From Amarobacillus sp046328225 (GTDB lineage: Bacteria; Chloroflexota; Dehalococcoidia; Tepidiformales; Tepidiformaceae), in NCBI GenBank assembly GCA_046328225.1, contig JAXLWZ010000010.1, positions 76,421 through 140,420 on the forward strand: 64,000 bases of DNA, in the 5' to 3' direction. Under the pieces are notes generated by a model. That model was not told the origin of the DNA. It made no database searches and saw nothing but the letters and a program-made list of their open reading frames with translations. The stretch's first letter is position 1. Each line of letters begins with the position of its first letter. Positions 8,686 to 17,220 of the stretch are shown piece by piece. Position numbers and translations under genes: made by a program.

Positions 8686-11223
8686 CTATGGCCGCGCTTC
8701 GATCCGTTCGAGCCGGTCGCGCAGCTTCGCGTTCTCATCGCGCAGCTTCTCGAACTCGTCCCGCAGCGACTTCACTTCCTCGCTCATGCTGGCACCCTTG
8801 CGCAGCGCCGCGGCGTTCTCGCGCCCCATGCGGACCGCGCGCCCATCGAGTTCGCGGCTCGCCATCGCCGAAACCTCGTCCGCGAACGACGCGTCGCCGA
8901 GCGTCTTCAGCGCCGTGCTCGCCGCGATTCGCACGCGAAAGTCCGGGTCGCGCAGCAGCTCCGCCAGGATGTCGCCCGTGGCCTTCTTTCGGCCCTCGTG
9001 GAACACCGCCAGCCGGGCGAGCGCCCCCGTCGCGACCGCGCGCGCCTGCCACGGAGCGCCATACGCCGCGCACCGCGCGATCACGTCGATGCCACGTTCG
9101 TCGCGCAGTTCCACCAGCCCGTCGATGCATCCCTGCCGCACGATTTCGCGAAACGACCGCCGGTCGACGTTCGCCACGATCGCATCAAACGACCCCGGCA
9201 GCCGCAGCTTGCCAAGGCTCCGGTTCGCCTCCGATTCCACGAACCACGACGGGCTGGTGCGCGCGAGCGGCGCGATCGCATCGAATACCGCCTGGTCGCC
9301 CCGGAATTCGCCCAGTGCCGCCACCACCGCGCGCCGGGCCTTCAGGTTGCGAACCTTCAGGCAGCTCAGCAGCGCGTCGCGGGCTGCCGCCGTTCGAATC
9401 TCCCCCAGCGCCTTCGCCGCCGCGGCCTGCACGCCCCAGTAGCGGTCCGACTGCACCGCGCCTTCCAGCGCCGCGATCGCTTCCGCGCCACCCTTCTTCC
9501 CGAGCGACTTCGCCGCCTGCTGCCGTCCCGCGATGTCGTCGTCGTCGCGAAGCTGCAGCCGCAACTCCCCGACCGACTTCTCGAACTCGATCTCCTTCAG
9601 CACGAAGTTCCCCGGGTCGAAGCGGCAGAGGTCCGGCTTCGCCGCCATCGGGAAGACGAACGTGTGCTCGCGGTCCACCACCTCCACGCGGAACGGCACC
9701 GGCCTGCCGCGGCCTGTCCGGAAGTCGATCGTCACCGGCGCGCGGAACACCGGCGTGCCGTCGTCCGTTTTCTGCGTCTGCTTCACCGAGACGGTCGCGA
9801 GCTTCGCGTCCTCGTCCCAGCTCCACGACACCTTGAAGCACGGGTGCCCGGGCTTGTACACCCACTGGTCGAAATACCACTCGACGTTGCGGCCCGTCTC
9901 GGCCTCGACCGCCACCGCCAGGTCGTGCGTGATCACGCTGCGCTCCCGGTTATCCCGGACATAACGCTGGATCGCGCGGAAGAACCCGTCGTCGCCCAGC
10001 AGCCCGCGCAGCCCGTGCAGCACCACCGACCCCTTCTCGTAGAGGTGCCGGTCGAAGATGTCCACGGGCGCGTTGAACACGTTCGTCACGATCGGCCGCC
10101 GGTACCGCTCGCCCAGGTACAGGTTCGTGTTGGTGATGATCCCCTGCCGGTATTCGTCGATCCCGTGCTTCTGCTCGTCCCAGAGGCACTCCAGGTAGGT
10201 CGCGAAGCTCTCGTTCAGCCACCCGTGCGACCAGTCGCGACACGTCAGCAGGTCGCCCCACCACATGTGCGCGAGCTCGTGCGACACCAGGTCGTCCGAC
10301 GTGAAGTCCTTCGCCGCCTTCTCATCGACGAGGATGTTCTGCGTCATCGTCGTCGCGCTCGTGTTCTCCATGCCGCCGAACACGAAGTCGCGCACCACCA
10401 CCTGGCTGTACTTCGCCCACGGGAACGGCACGCCCGCGATCTGCTCGAACAGCGCGATCATCTCCGGCGTGTTCGCGAATGTCCGCTCGCCGTCCGCCCG
10501 CGCGTCCGGCTCCACGAAATAGTCGATCACGAGGTCCTCACGGCTCGCGTCGATCCGCGTGAGCTCGCCCGCCGCCAGCGTCACCAGGTAGGTCGAATGC
10601 GGTCGCTCCTGGCTCCAGTGGAAGGTGCGCGTGCCGTCCGCGTTCGCCGCCTCGCTCACCAGCCGCCCGTTCGAAAGCGCGAACCACGAACCCGGCACCG
10701 TCGCCACCATCTCCGTCGTCAGCTTGTCGCTCGGGAAATCGAAGCACGGGAACCAGTGGCGGTTGTCCTCATCCTGCCCCTGCGACCACACCTGCAGCGG
10801 CTTCTCCGGGTACCCCTCGTCCGGCGCGATGAAGTACAGCCCGATGCGCGGCGTGCACCGGTAGGCGATGCCCACCTCGACCAGCTCCCCGCGGTTGCGT
10901 CCCTTCCCGAGGTCGACCCGGATGCGCGCGCCGTCGTACTGGTACTTCGCCGGCTTCGAATCCACGGTGACGCCCTCGATGGTCAGCTCGATCCCGTCGA
11001 GCTCCACGTGGCGAAGGCCGTCGTTCAGCGGGGTGATCGTGTGCGTCGCCTTCCCTACGAGTGACTTCGCCGGCACATCCAGCCGTACCTCCAGCTTCAT
11101 ATGCTGGAAGTCCGCGACCCGGTCCCTCGGCCAGACCGCACGGTCGCCGGGCAGCGCGTGCGGCAGGACGCCGTCGGCGTGGCCGCACGCTTCGCGGCCC
11201 TCCCAGGTGTGCGCGTTGGGCAT
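8686..11223 (-). CDS. M1 family zinc aminopeptidase with C-terminal HEAT-like repeats
   Basis: An 845-residue metallopeptidase. The beta-sandwich N-domain spans about 40-240. The exopeptidase motif GGMEN is followed by the zinc site HELAHMWWGDLL and the third zinc ligand in WLNESFATYLE, so the catalytic set is complete. After the thermolysin-like domain, residues about 560-810 hold repeated helical units (for example AIAALEGAVQSDRYWGVQA and ARDALLSCLKVRNLKARRA) of HEAT type, and the last 25 residues form a heptad coiled coil. A GAGGAG ribosome site precedes the ATG. No signal peptide is seen. The tail may mediate protein binding. Confidence 0.88.
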   Translation of the reverse strand: MPNAHTWEGREACGHADGVLPHALPGDRAVWPRDRVADFQHMKLEVRLDVPAKSLVGKATHTITPLNDGLRHVELDGIELTIEGVTVDSKPAKYQYDGARIRVDLGKGRNRGELVEVGIAYRCTPRIGLYFIAPDEGYPEKPLQVWSQGQDEDNRHWFPCFDFPSDKLTTEMVATVPGSWFALSNGRLVSEAANADGTRTFHWSQERPHSTYLVTLAAGELTRIDASREDLVIDYFVEPDARADGERTFANTPEMIALFEQIAGVPFPWAKYSQVVVRDFVFGGMENTSATTMTQNILVDEKAAKDFTSDDLVSHELAHMWWGDLLTCRDWSHGWLNESFATYLECLWDEQKHGIDEYRQGIITNTNLYLGERYRRPIVTNVFNAPVDIFDRHLYEKGSVVLHGLRGLLGDDGFFRAIQRYVRDNRERSVITHDLAVAVEAETGRNVEWYFDQWVYKPGHPCFKVSWSWDEDAKLATVSVKQTQKTDDGTPVFRAPVTIDFRTGRGRPVPFRVEVVDREHTFVFPMAAKPDLCRFDPGNFVLKEIEFEKSVGELRLQLRDDDDIAGRQQAAKSLGKKGGAEAIAALEGAVQSDRYWGVQAAAAKALGEIRTAAARDALLSCLKVRNLKARRAVVAALGEFRGDQAVFDAIAPLARTSPSWFVESEANRSLGKLRLPGSFDAIVANVDRRSFREIVRQGCIDGLVELRDERGIDVIARCAAYGAPWQARAVATGALARLAVFHEGRKKATGDILAELLRDPDFRVRIAASTALKTLGDASFADEVSAMASRELDGRAVRMGRENAAALRKGASMSEEVKSLRDEFEKLRDENAKLRDRLERIEARP

Positions 11224-11291
11224 GGCGTGTCTCCTCGTGGGGCGAAGGCTGCTCCCGCGATCCTAGCGGCTGCCCCGCTTACTCGCCCCGG

Positions 11292-11774
11292 TCACGCCCG
11301 GTTCGCGAGCAGCCACTCCAGCACCTTCTCGGCGTGCCCCGCCGTCGTCACCTTCGCCCACACCTTCGCGATGCGCCCCTGCGGGTTGATGACGAACGTG
11401 CTCCGGATGAGCCCCTCGTACTCCTTGCCGTAGTTCTTCTTCATGCCCCAGGCGCCGTATGCGCGCGCCGTGTCGTGGTTCGGCGTGTCCACGAGCAACG
11501 GGAACGGCAGCTCGTACTTCGCCGCGAATTTCTGGTGCGAGGCCGCCGTGTCCGGGCTCACCCCCAGTACCACCGCACCTGCATCCGCCAGCGCGCTCCA
11601 GTTGTCGCGGAAGCCGCAGGCCTCGGTCGTGCAGCCCGGCGTGTCGTCCTTCGGGTAGAAGTACAGCACCACCCACCTCCCCCGCAGGTCCGCGAGCCGC
11701 ACGGTCGCGCCCATGTGGTCGTGCAGTTCGAAATCCGGGGCTTCGGTGTCGAGTGCGGGCATCGTCGTGGCCAT
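11292..11774 (-). CDS. bcp: Thioredoxin-dependent peroxiredoxin, BCP/PrxQ type
   Basis: A 160-residue thiol peroxidase reducing H2O2 and organic hydroperoxides. The peroxidatic Cys is in TPGCTTEACGF, with the second Cys five residues later as in PrxQ proteins; the preceding YFYPKDDT is the family hallmark. The ATG at 11774 has a GAGGGGG ribosome site; an upstream in-frame ATG would add 12 unlikely residues. It lies 68 bp before the aminopeptidase gene on the same strand. Confidence 0.92.
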   Translation of the reverse strand: MATTMPALDTEAPDFELHDHMGATVRLADLRGRWVVLYFYPKDDTPGCTTEACGFRDNWSALADAGAVVLGVSPDTAASHQKFAAKYELPFPLLVDTPNHDTARAYGAWGMKKNYGKEYEGLIRSTFVINPQGRIAKVWAKVTTAGHAEKVLEWLLANRA

Positions 11775-11876
11775 GGCATCCCCCTCGGTGGCGAAGTACG
11801 TGCCCACCACCTTACCAGCGCGTACGTCCGCCGCACGGTCGCGCGATGCCTATCGTTGCCTGTTTAATGGTCCGCG

Positions 11877-12515
11877 ATGGAAGCGCATTACCCCCTGCTC
11901 GCGGGTGGGCTCCGCGTGCTCGAACCCGATGGCAGGCTCACCCCCGAAGTCGGCATCGCCGCTCACTTCGAAGGCATCACATCCCTGCTCGTCGTCGATC
12001 TCGAAATGAGCGGTTCCAACGCCCAGATGCACGAAGTGCTCGATATCGGCGCCGTGCGCGTCTCCCTCAAGCCCGGTCTCCCCGAAGAGGAGTCCTGGGG
12101 CTCCCGCGTGAAGCCCAAACACATCGGCAACGCCATCCCCGGCGCCCTCAAGGTCGTGGGCTACAACGCCCGCGCCTGGCGCGACGCCCTCGAACTCGAG
12201 GATGCCATCGCCCGATTCGCCGCCATGGGCGCCGGCTCGCTCATCACCGGCTGGGGCATCGGGCAGGACATGGCCTTTCTCGTCGAATCGCTCCGCCGCG
12301 TCGCCGCGCCGTGGCCGTTCGCGCCCGTCGCCCTCGATGTCCAACCCATCGCTCGCAAACTCCTCCGCGATACCGGCCACGTCGATCGTTTCAACCTCGG
12401 CCACGTCGCCGACCGGTTGGGCATCGGTCGCATGGGCGAGCACGGTGCCCTCCCCGACGCCTTCGCCACCTATGACGTGCTCGTGAAGCTCATCGAGCGC
12501 GCCGCCGCAGGCTGA
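11877..12515 (+). CDS. DEDDh-type 3'-5' exonuclease-like protein
   Basis: A 212-residue protein with the RNase H-fold exonuclease pattern. ExoI is recognisable in VVDLEMSGSNAQMHEVLDIGAV (Asp-x-Glu near residue 41), ExoII in ITGWGIGQDMAFL (Asp near 126) and ExoIII in HGALPDAFATYD (His plus Asp five residues on). The family includes DnaQ-like proofreading and oligoribonuclease enzymes, but the spacing is loose and no subgroup is assigned. A TTTAAT box ends 8 nt before the ATG. The next gene starts 2 bp after the stop. Confidence 0.65.
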   Translation: MEAHYPLLAGGLRVLEPDGRLTPEVGIAAHFEGITSLLVVDLEMSGSNAQMHEVLDIGAVRVSLKPGLPEEESWGSRVKPKHIGNAIPGALKVVGYNARAWRDALELEDAIARFAAMGAGSLITGWGIGQDMAFLVESLRRVAAPWPFAPVALDVQPIARKLLRDTGHVDRFNLGHVADRLGIGRMGEHGALPDAFATYDVLVKLIERAAAG

Positions 12516-12517
12516 CC

Positions 12518-13012
12518 ATGCCCGTCATCGTCCGCCGCGTCCGCCCGGAGGAGTGGCCCGCCCTCCGCGAACTCCGCCTTCGTGGCCTCCGTGACGCCCC
12601 CTCCGCCTTCGGCTCCACCTACGAGGGCGAAGCAGCCTTCCCGGATGATGCCTGGCGTGCGCGTGCCGAGGGCCTCGAAGGCGTCCGCGCCACCTTCGTC
12701 GCCGAGGACGCCGGGACCTGGCTCGGCATCGCCACCGGCCTCGACGATGACCCCGAGCCCGGCACCGCGATGCTCGTGGGCATGTTCGTTGCCCCCGAGG
12801 CGCGAGGCCGGGGCGTCGCCACCGCGCTCCTCGACACGGTCGTGGAGTGGGCCCGCTCCCACGGCGCGCGCAGGCTCGAACTCGATGTCACCGAAATCAA
12901 CGACGCCGCCATCAGCCTCTACGAGCGCGCGGGCTTCACCGATACAGGCATTCGCACGCCCCTCGACCACACCCCGTCGCTCATGGAGTGGCGCATGGCC
13001 CGCGACCTCTAA
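12518..13012 (+). CDS. GNAT family N-acetyltransferase
   Basis: A 164-residue acetyltransferase. The acetyl-CoA binding motif A is in VGMFVAPEARGRGVATALLDTVVEWARSHG (about residues 87-116), and motif B is ELDVTEINDAAISLYERAGF. The N-terminal half matches the RimI-like layout. It starts two bases after the exonuclease stop and is probably co-transcribed. The acceptor substrate is unknown. Confidence 0.85.
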   Translation: MPVIVRRVRPEEWPALRELRLRGLRDAPSAFGSTYEGEAAFPDDAWRARAEGLEGVRATFVAEDAGTWLGIATGLDDDPEPGTAMLVGMFVAPEARGRGVATALLDTVVEWARSHGARRLELDVTEINDAAISLYERAGFTDTGIRTPLDHTPSLMEWRMARDL

Positions 13013-13068
13013 CCCGAGCGGCCGCCGCATCCGGGTCCGATGCCGGGCGCCGCCCACACGAACAGGCG

Positions 13069-13074
13069 TACGAT
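13069..13074 (+). promoter_or_regulatory. -10 box TACGAT of a leaderless promoter
   Basis: TACGAT is followed by 7 nt and then the GTG at 13082. This supports that GTG, rather than the ATG at 13040, as the start of the downstream gene. Confidence 0.45.
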
Positions 13075-13081
13075 TCGACCC

Positions 13082-14083
13082 GTGACGGCCACTCCCTCCG
13101 TGCTCGATTGGCTCCTCGAACCGGCGGACCCCGGCGTGCGCTACCTCGCCCTGCGCGACCTCGTGCCCGGCACCAGCGCCAGCGACCTCGCCGCCGCCCG
13201 CCGCGCCGCCCACGAGCACGGCCCCATCGCCACCGTCCTCGACGCCATGGGGGGCCCGGGCTACTGGGCCGCCGCCGGCCCGGGCTACAACCCGAAGTAC
13301 CGCTCGACCGTCTGGTCGGCCGTCCTCCTCGCCCAACTCGGGGCGCATATCACGGAAGACGAGCGCATCGCCCGCGCGTGCGACTACCTCCTCGAGCACG
13401 CGATGGCTCCGGGCGGGCAGTTCAGCGGCAACGGCGCGCCCTCCGGCACCGTCGATTGCCTCCAGGGGAACCTCTGCTGGGCCCTGCTCGCGCTCGGCGT
13501 GACCGCGGACCGCCTCGCGCTCCCGCTCGATTGGCTCGCCCGCAGCGTCACCGGCGATGGCATTGCCCCCCGCACCGAGCGCGACGCTCCCGTTCGCTAC
13601 TACGCCGGCAAATGCGGGCCCGGCTTCGCCTGCGGTTCCAACGACGGCCTGCCCTGCGCCTGGGGCGCGATCAAGGTCATGCGCGCGCTCGCCGCCTGGC
13701 CCGAGTCCGAACGCACGCCCGCCGCTCGCGCCGCCATCGACCAGGGGCTCGAATTCCTGCTCGCTACCGACCCGGCAACCGCCGCGTACCCCTCGGGCTA
13801 CAGCGCGAAACCCAGCGGCAACTGGTGGAAGTTCGGCTTCCCCGTCTTCTACATCTCCGACATCCTCGAAATCGTCGAAGTCGTGGCTGCCCTCGGCCAG
13901 GGCCGCGACCCGCGCCTGGCGAACGCCATCGACGCCGTCGTGAACAAGCGCGCCCCGGACGGCACGTGGAAGCTCGAATACGACTACGCCGGCAAGACCT
14001 GGATCGACGTGGGGCCGAAGGGCAGGCCCAACAAATGGGTCACGCTACGTGCGCTTGCCGCTCTCGCCGCCGCCGGCCGGTAA
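13082..14083 (+). CDS. Alpha/alpha-toroid (terpene cyclase/prenyltransferase-fold) protein of unknown function
   Basis: A 333-residue soluble protein starting at TATPSVLDWLLEPADPGVRYLALRDLV. It has regularly spaced helical segments with Gly/Asn-rich turns (GGPGYWAAAGPGYNPKY, GNGAPSGTVDCLQGNLCWALL, CGPGFACGSNDGLPCAWGAIK, DGTWKLEYDYAGKTWIDVGP) typical of the squalene-cyclase/prenyltransferase-like toroid. Six cysteines lie in the middle. No DxDD or other cyclase catalytic motif is seen, so it is probably not a real cyclase. Homologues are sometimes mislabelled NifH. An ATG 14 codons upstream is an alternative start. Confidence 0.68.
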   Translation: MTATPSVLDWLLEPADPGVRYLALRDLVPGTSASDLAAARRAAHEHGPIATVLDAMGGPGYWAAAGPGYNPKYRSTVWSAVLLAQLGAHITEDERIARACDYLLEHAMAPGGQFSGNGAPSGTVDCLQGNLCWALLALGVTADRLALPLDWLARSVTGDGIAPRTERDAPVRYYAGKCGPGFACGSNDGLPCAWGAIKVMRALAAWPESERTPAARAAIDQGLEFLLATDPATAAYPSGYSAKPSGNWWKFGFPVFYISDILEIVEVVAALGQGRDPRLANAIDAVVNKRAPDGTWKLEYDYAGKTWIDVGPKGRPNKWVTLRALAALAAAGR

Positions 14084-14112
14084 CGCGCCAGCTCCTCCGC
14101 TACCATGGCGAG

Positions 14113-14937
14113 ATGGCCCCGATCCGCACGCGCCCTCTCGGCTCTACGGGTATCGATGTCCCCGAGCTCGGCCTCGGCGCCATGGATACGCCCACGTCGA
14201 CGGAGCGCGTCGTCACCATCACGGCCGCCCTCGACGCGGGCATCCGCTTCATCGACACCGCCCGCGACTACGCCGGGAGCGAGTTCCTCATCGGCGAGGT
14301 GCTGCGCGAGCGGGGCCACGACGGCCTCGTCCTCGCCAGCAACACCTTCGCCCGCACGGCCAGCGGCGCTCAGTGGGATGTCGACCGCTCACTCCGCGCG
14401 ATGGGCGTGCCCGCGATCGCGCTCTACCAGCTCCACGACGTGCGCACCCCCGCCGATTGGGAGGCGGCCATGGCCGAAGGCGGCGCGCTCGAAGGGCTGC
14501 AGGTCGCGCGCTATCGCGGCCTGGTCGGCCACATCGGCATCTCGACCCACACCCTCGATATCGCCCGCGAGGCCATCCTCTCCGGCGAGTTCGCCACCAT
14601 CATGCTCGAATACTCCGCCTTCTACCCCGATTCGGCGCCCCTCATCGAGCTCGCCGGCGAACGCGGCGTGGGCGTCATCGCCATGCGTCCCGTGGGTGGC
14701 TCCGGCCGCACCAGCATCATGCGCCAGACCATCGAACGCGGCGCCGCCGGCATCCTCACGCCCGCGAACCTGCTCCGCTACGTCCTCTCGAATCCCGCCG
14801 TCTCCGTCGCCATCCCCGGCGCGCGCTACCCTTCCCGCGTGTTCGAAAACGCCGCCACCGTCCGCGCCTTCGAACCCATGTCCGAATCCGAACGCCGCGC
14901 GCTCGAATCGGCCGCCGCCGCGTTCTACGAGGGGTAG
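14113..14937 (+). CDS. Aldo/keto reductase family protein
   Basis: A 274-residue TIM-barrel oxidoreductase. RTRPLGSTGIDVPELGLGAM opens the barrel, and the catalytic Asp and Tyr are in FIDTARDYAGSE. The His is in LYQLHDV and the NADPH-binding Ser/Arg segment is near VAIPGARYPSR. At the position of the usual catalytic Lys (LATK) the protein reads LASN, so the standard tetrad appears incomplete. A TACCAT box at 14101-14106 ends 6 nt before the ATG, so a leaderless message is likely. It is followed 2 bp later by the VOC gene. Confidence 0.82.
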   Translation: MAPIRTRPLGSTGIDVPELGLGAMDTPTSTERVVTITAALDAGIRFIDTARDYAGSEFLIGEVLRERGHDGLVLASNTFARTASGAQWDVDRSLRAMGVPAIALYQLHDVRTPADWEAAMAEGGALEGLQVARYRGLVGHIGISTHTLDIAREAILSGEFATIMLEYSAFYPDSAPLIELAGERGVGVIAMRPVGGSGRTSIMRQTIERGAAGILTPANLLRYVLSNPAVSVAIPGARYPSRVFENAATVRAFEPMSESERRALESAAAAFYEG

Positions 14938-14939
14938 TC

Positions 14940-15344
14940 ATGGCCTTCCTCGAACAGGTCGCCCTCATCGTGCCCGACTACGACGAAGCCATCGCCTTCT
15001 TCACCAGCGTCCTCGGCTTCGAACTGCTCGAAGACTCCCCGTCGCTCACGAACGAAGGGCGGCCCAAGCGCTGGGTGGTCGTCCGCCCCCGGGGCGGCCA
15101 GACCGCCATCCTCCTCGCGCGCGCCGACGGCGATGCGCAACGCGCTACCGTCGGCGCGCAGTTCGCCGGCCGCGTCGGCATGTTCCTCCGCGTCGATGAC
15201 TTCCAGGCCGAATACGATCGCCTCCGCGCGGCCGGCGTCTCGTTCGTGACCGAGCCGCGCGACGAGCCCTATGGCCGCTTCGCCGTCTTCCTCGATGTCG
15301 CCGGCAACCGCTGGGACCTTCTCGGCCCCCGCCCGGGCCCATGA
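14940..15344 (+). CDS. VOC (glyoxalase/bleomycin resistance) family protein
   Basis: A 134-residue single-module vicinal oxygen chelate protein. Its beta-alpha-beta-beta-beta repeats begin VALIVPDYDEAIAFFTSVLGFE and end FLDVAGNRWDLLGPRP. Metal-ligand positions are only partly conserved (the Glu near the C-terminus is Asp or absent), so the reaction cannot be named. It starts 2 bp after the aldo/keto reductase stop, suggesting a joint role, perhaps in aldehyde detoxification (inference). Confidence 0.8.
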   Translation: MAFLEQVALIVPDYDEAIAFFTSVLGFELLEDSPSLTNEGRPKRWVVVRPRGGQTAILLARADGDAQRATVGAQFAGRVGMFLRVDDFQAEYDRLRAAGVSFVTEPRDEPYGRFAVFLDVAGNRWDLLGPRPGP

Positions 15345-15366
15345 CCGCGGCGCGCGGGACCCCGCC

Positions 15367-16290
15367 TCAGAGCGACCGCGCCAGGACGACCGCGGCGGCG
15401 ACCACGACGACGGCGGCCCCAAGCAAAAACGCCCTCCGACCGCGCCGCGACACCGTTGCCGCCGGGGCCATGTCATCCGTAGCCGAAGCGACTGCACTCC
15501 AGCAGCCCACGACGGCCGTGGCGTTGTCCGGTGCTCCCTGGACTCTCGCTGCCGCGACCAGTGCCGCGGCCGCGCCCCGTGCGGTCCCCTCGCATGCGAT
15601 GCGCGCCAGCTCCGCGCGCGAAACGACGCCGTGAACGCCGTCGCTACATAACAGCAGCCGATCGCCGGGACGTAGCCTGATCTCGCCACCGTCGGCGCGC
15701 ACTTCGCGTTCGAAGCCGATGCTGCGCGTGATGATGTTGCGCTGACTGCTCTTGGCCGCCTCGTCCTCGGTCAGCCGCCCCGCCCGTACCTGTTCCGCCA
15801 CCCACGAATGGTCCGCCGAGAGCTGCTCCGCCGTGCCACCACGCACCAGGTAGACGCGGCTGTCGCCGACGTTCGCCCACCAGGCGCGGCCCTCTCGCAC
15901 GAGCGCGCACACCATGGTCGTAGCCGGGCGCCCGCCCGCGTCCTCGCCTCCGCCCGCGAAGACCGCCTCGTTCGCCGCCGCGATCCCACCGGTGAGGCTC
16001 ATGCCCGGGTCCGCCGGGTCCAATGCGTTTGCAACGTGCGCCGCCAGGGTCTCCGTCGCCACCCGGCTCGCCCACTCGCCCCGCGCCTGCCCTCCGACGC
16101 CGTCCGCGACCACAAGCAGCGTCCAGCCCGGGTGCCCGGGCACTCCCCCGGCGAGCGCGAAATCCTGGTTCGAAGCGCGCACCTCGCCCGCGTGGCTCTC
16201 GGCGTGGTACTCGAAGCCGGGTTGTCCGCTCGCGATCGGCGCCTGCGCCTCGATGGTCACGCGCGATTCGCTGCCGGGGTCAGCGGGCAT
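15367..16290 (-). CDS. PP2C family serine/threonine phosphatase with C-terminal membrane anchor
   Basis: A 307-residue PPM phosphatase. Metal-binding and catalytic motifs are SNQDFAL, VVADGVGGQARGEWAS, GDSRVYLVRGG, LLCSDGVHGVV and QGAPDNATAVV, all with the expected Asp residues. The last 25 residues are one hydrophobic helix after an Arg-rich stop (SRRGRRAF), which anchors the enzyme with its catalytic part in the cytoplasm. The ATG at 16290 is chosen because GAGGTGG precedes it; the frame opens 14 codons earlier. Such phosphatases usually oppose PknB-type kinases, but no kinase gene is nearby. Confidence 0.87.
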   Translation of the reverse strand: MPADPGSESRVTIEAQAPIASGQPGFEYHAESHAGEVRASNQDFALAGGVPGHPGWTLLVVADGVGGQARGEWASRVATETLAAHVANALDPADPGMSLTGGIAAANEAVFAGGGEDAGGRPATTMVCALVREGRAWWANVGDSRVYLVRGGTAEQLSADHSWVAEQVRAGRLTEDEAAKSSQRNIITRSIGFEREVRADGGEIRLRPGDRLLLCSDGVHGVVSRAELARIACEGTARGAAAALVAAARVQGAPDNATAVVGCWSAVASATDDMAPAATVSRRGRRAFLLGAAVVVVAAAVVLARSL

Positions 16291-16367
16291 GGCCACCTCG
16301 TTCCGCCCCGTCGCGTGTCCGGCCTGTGTCAACCGATTCCGCGAGCACGCCCGTCCGGGGAATGCCG

Positions 16368-17204
16368 CTACGCGTGCTTCACATCGTCGATGCGGTACTC
16401 GATCGAGTTGCCGTTCGGCAGTTCCACCGCGACCGTTTCGCCCGCTACGCGCCCCAGCAGTTGGCGGCCCACCGGCGATTCCACGCTGATGCGGTTCTGC
16501 CGCGCGTCGGCTTCGCGCGCACCCACCAGCTGGTACGTCTGCGACGATCCGTTGTCCGCGCGGGTCACCGAAACGGTCGAACCCACCACCGAACGCTCGT
16601 CCCCGGCGGTTCGCTCCACCACCACCGCGCGCTTCAGCGTCTCTTCGAGCGACTTCAGCTTGCTGTCGATGAACGCCAGCCGTTCGCGGGCCGCGTGATA
16701 GGGCGCGTTCTCCCGCAGGTCCCCATCCGCGCGCGCGACCTCGACCGCGTGCACTGTCTCCTCGCGCTCATCGCGCAGCCGCGTGACGTCCACCTTCAGC
16801 TGGTCGATGCCCTCCGCCGTCATCTCCACCGGCGGCTCTTCCGTGCGCGTGCCACCGCGATTCGCCGTCGCCACCGATCGGCCCGCGACCTTCCGCACGC
16901 GAATGTGAATCCCGTAGTTCGATCCCGTGTACTCGCGCTTTTTCAGGAACTGGAACCAGGACTTCAGCGCCTGCACCCGCTCCTGCGCGTTCGGGTCCGA
17001 AGACTTGATCTCCCGCTCCGCGTAAAGCTCGACGCGGCTGCCCGTGAGGTAGGTGAGCACCTTCTCTTCGCCGGTGCTCTTCACGAAATGGCGGATGTAT
17101 TGCTCTTGCGTCCGGCGTTGCTCGTTCTTGAGGGAGGTGAGGTATTGGTCCAGCGCCTCCGCGAGCGTGAGGTTGGTTGCTGGTGGATCGAAATCATCTG
17201 CCAT
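16368..17204 (-). CDS. greA: GreA-type transcript cleavage factor with an extra N-terminal recombinase-like SAM domain
   Basis: A 278-residue protein, about 120 residues longer than normal GreA (near 158). Residues about 128-278 are a full GreA: a coiled-coil finger with the acidic tip GDLRENAPYHAARERL, then the FKBP-like C-domain ending VELPNGNSIEYRIDDV. Residues about 10-105 resemble the core-binding SAM-like domain of tyrosine recombinases (ALDQYLTSLKNEQRRTQEQY, then ERVQALKSWFQFLKKREYTG) without any catalytic recombinase domain. The enzyme should rescue backtracked RNA polymerase. The added domain might bind DNA or polymerase. It is divergent from rsmG across only 23 bp. Confidence 0.87.
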   Translation of the reverse strand: MADDFDPPATNLTLAEALDQYLTSLKNEQRRTQEQYIRHFVKSTGEEKVLTYLTGSRVELYAEREIKSSDPNAQERVQALKSWFQFLKKREYTGSNYGIHIRVRKVAGRSVATANRGGTRTEEPPVEMTAEGIDQLKVDVTRLRDEREETVHAVEVARADGDLRENAPYHAARERLAFIDSKLKSLEETLKRAVVVERTAGDERSVVGSTVSVTRADNGSSQTYQLVGAREADARQNRISVESPVGRQLLGRVAGETVAVELPNGNSIEYRIDDVKHA

Positions 17205-17214
17205 AAGTCGAGGG

Positions 17215-17220
17215 TATCAT
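17215..17220 (+). promoter_or_regulatory. -10 box TATCAT of the rsmG promoter in the greA-rsmG divergent gap
   Basis: TATCAT is followed by 7 nt and then the rsmG GTG. The gap between the two divergent start codons is only 23 bp, so the two promoters must overlap. The minus-strand reading of the same bases gives TGATAC about 9 nt before the greA ATG. Confidence 0.48.

Noticed and set aside
13082..14083. Nitrogenase iron protein NifH
   Set aside because: Homologues sometimes carry this label, but there is no P-loop or [4Fe-4S] cysteine arrangement of NifH.
16368..17204. Integrase/recombinase gene
   Set aside because: Only the N-terminal core-binding-like region is present; the Arg-His-Arg-Tyr catalytic domain is absent and the rest is GreA.
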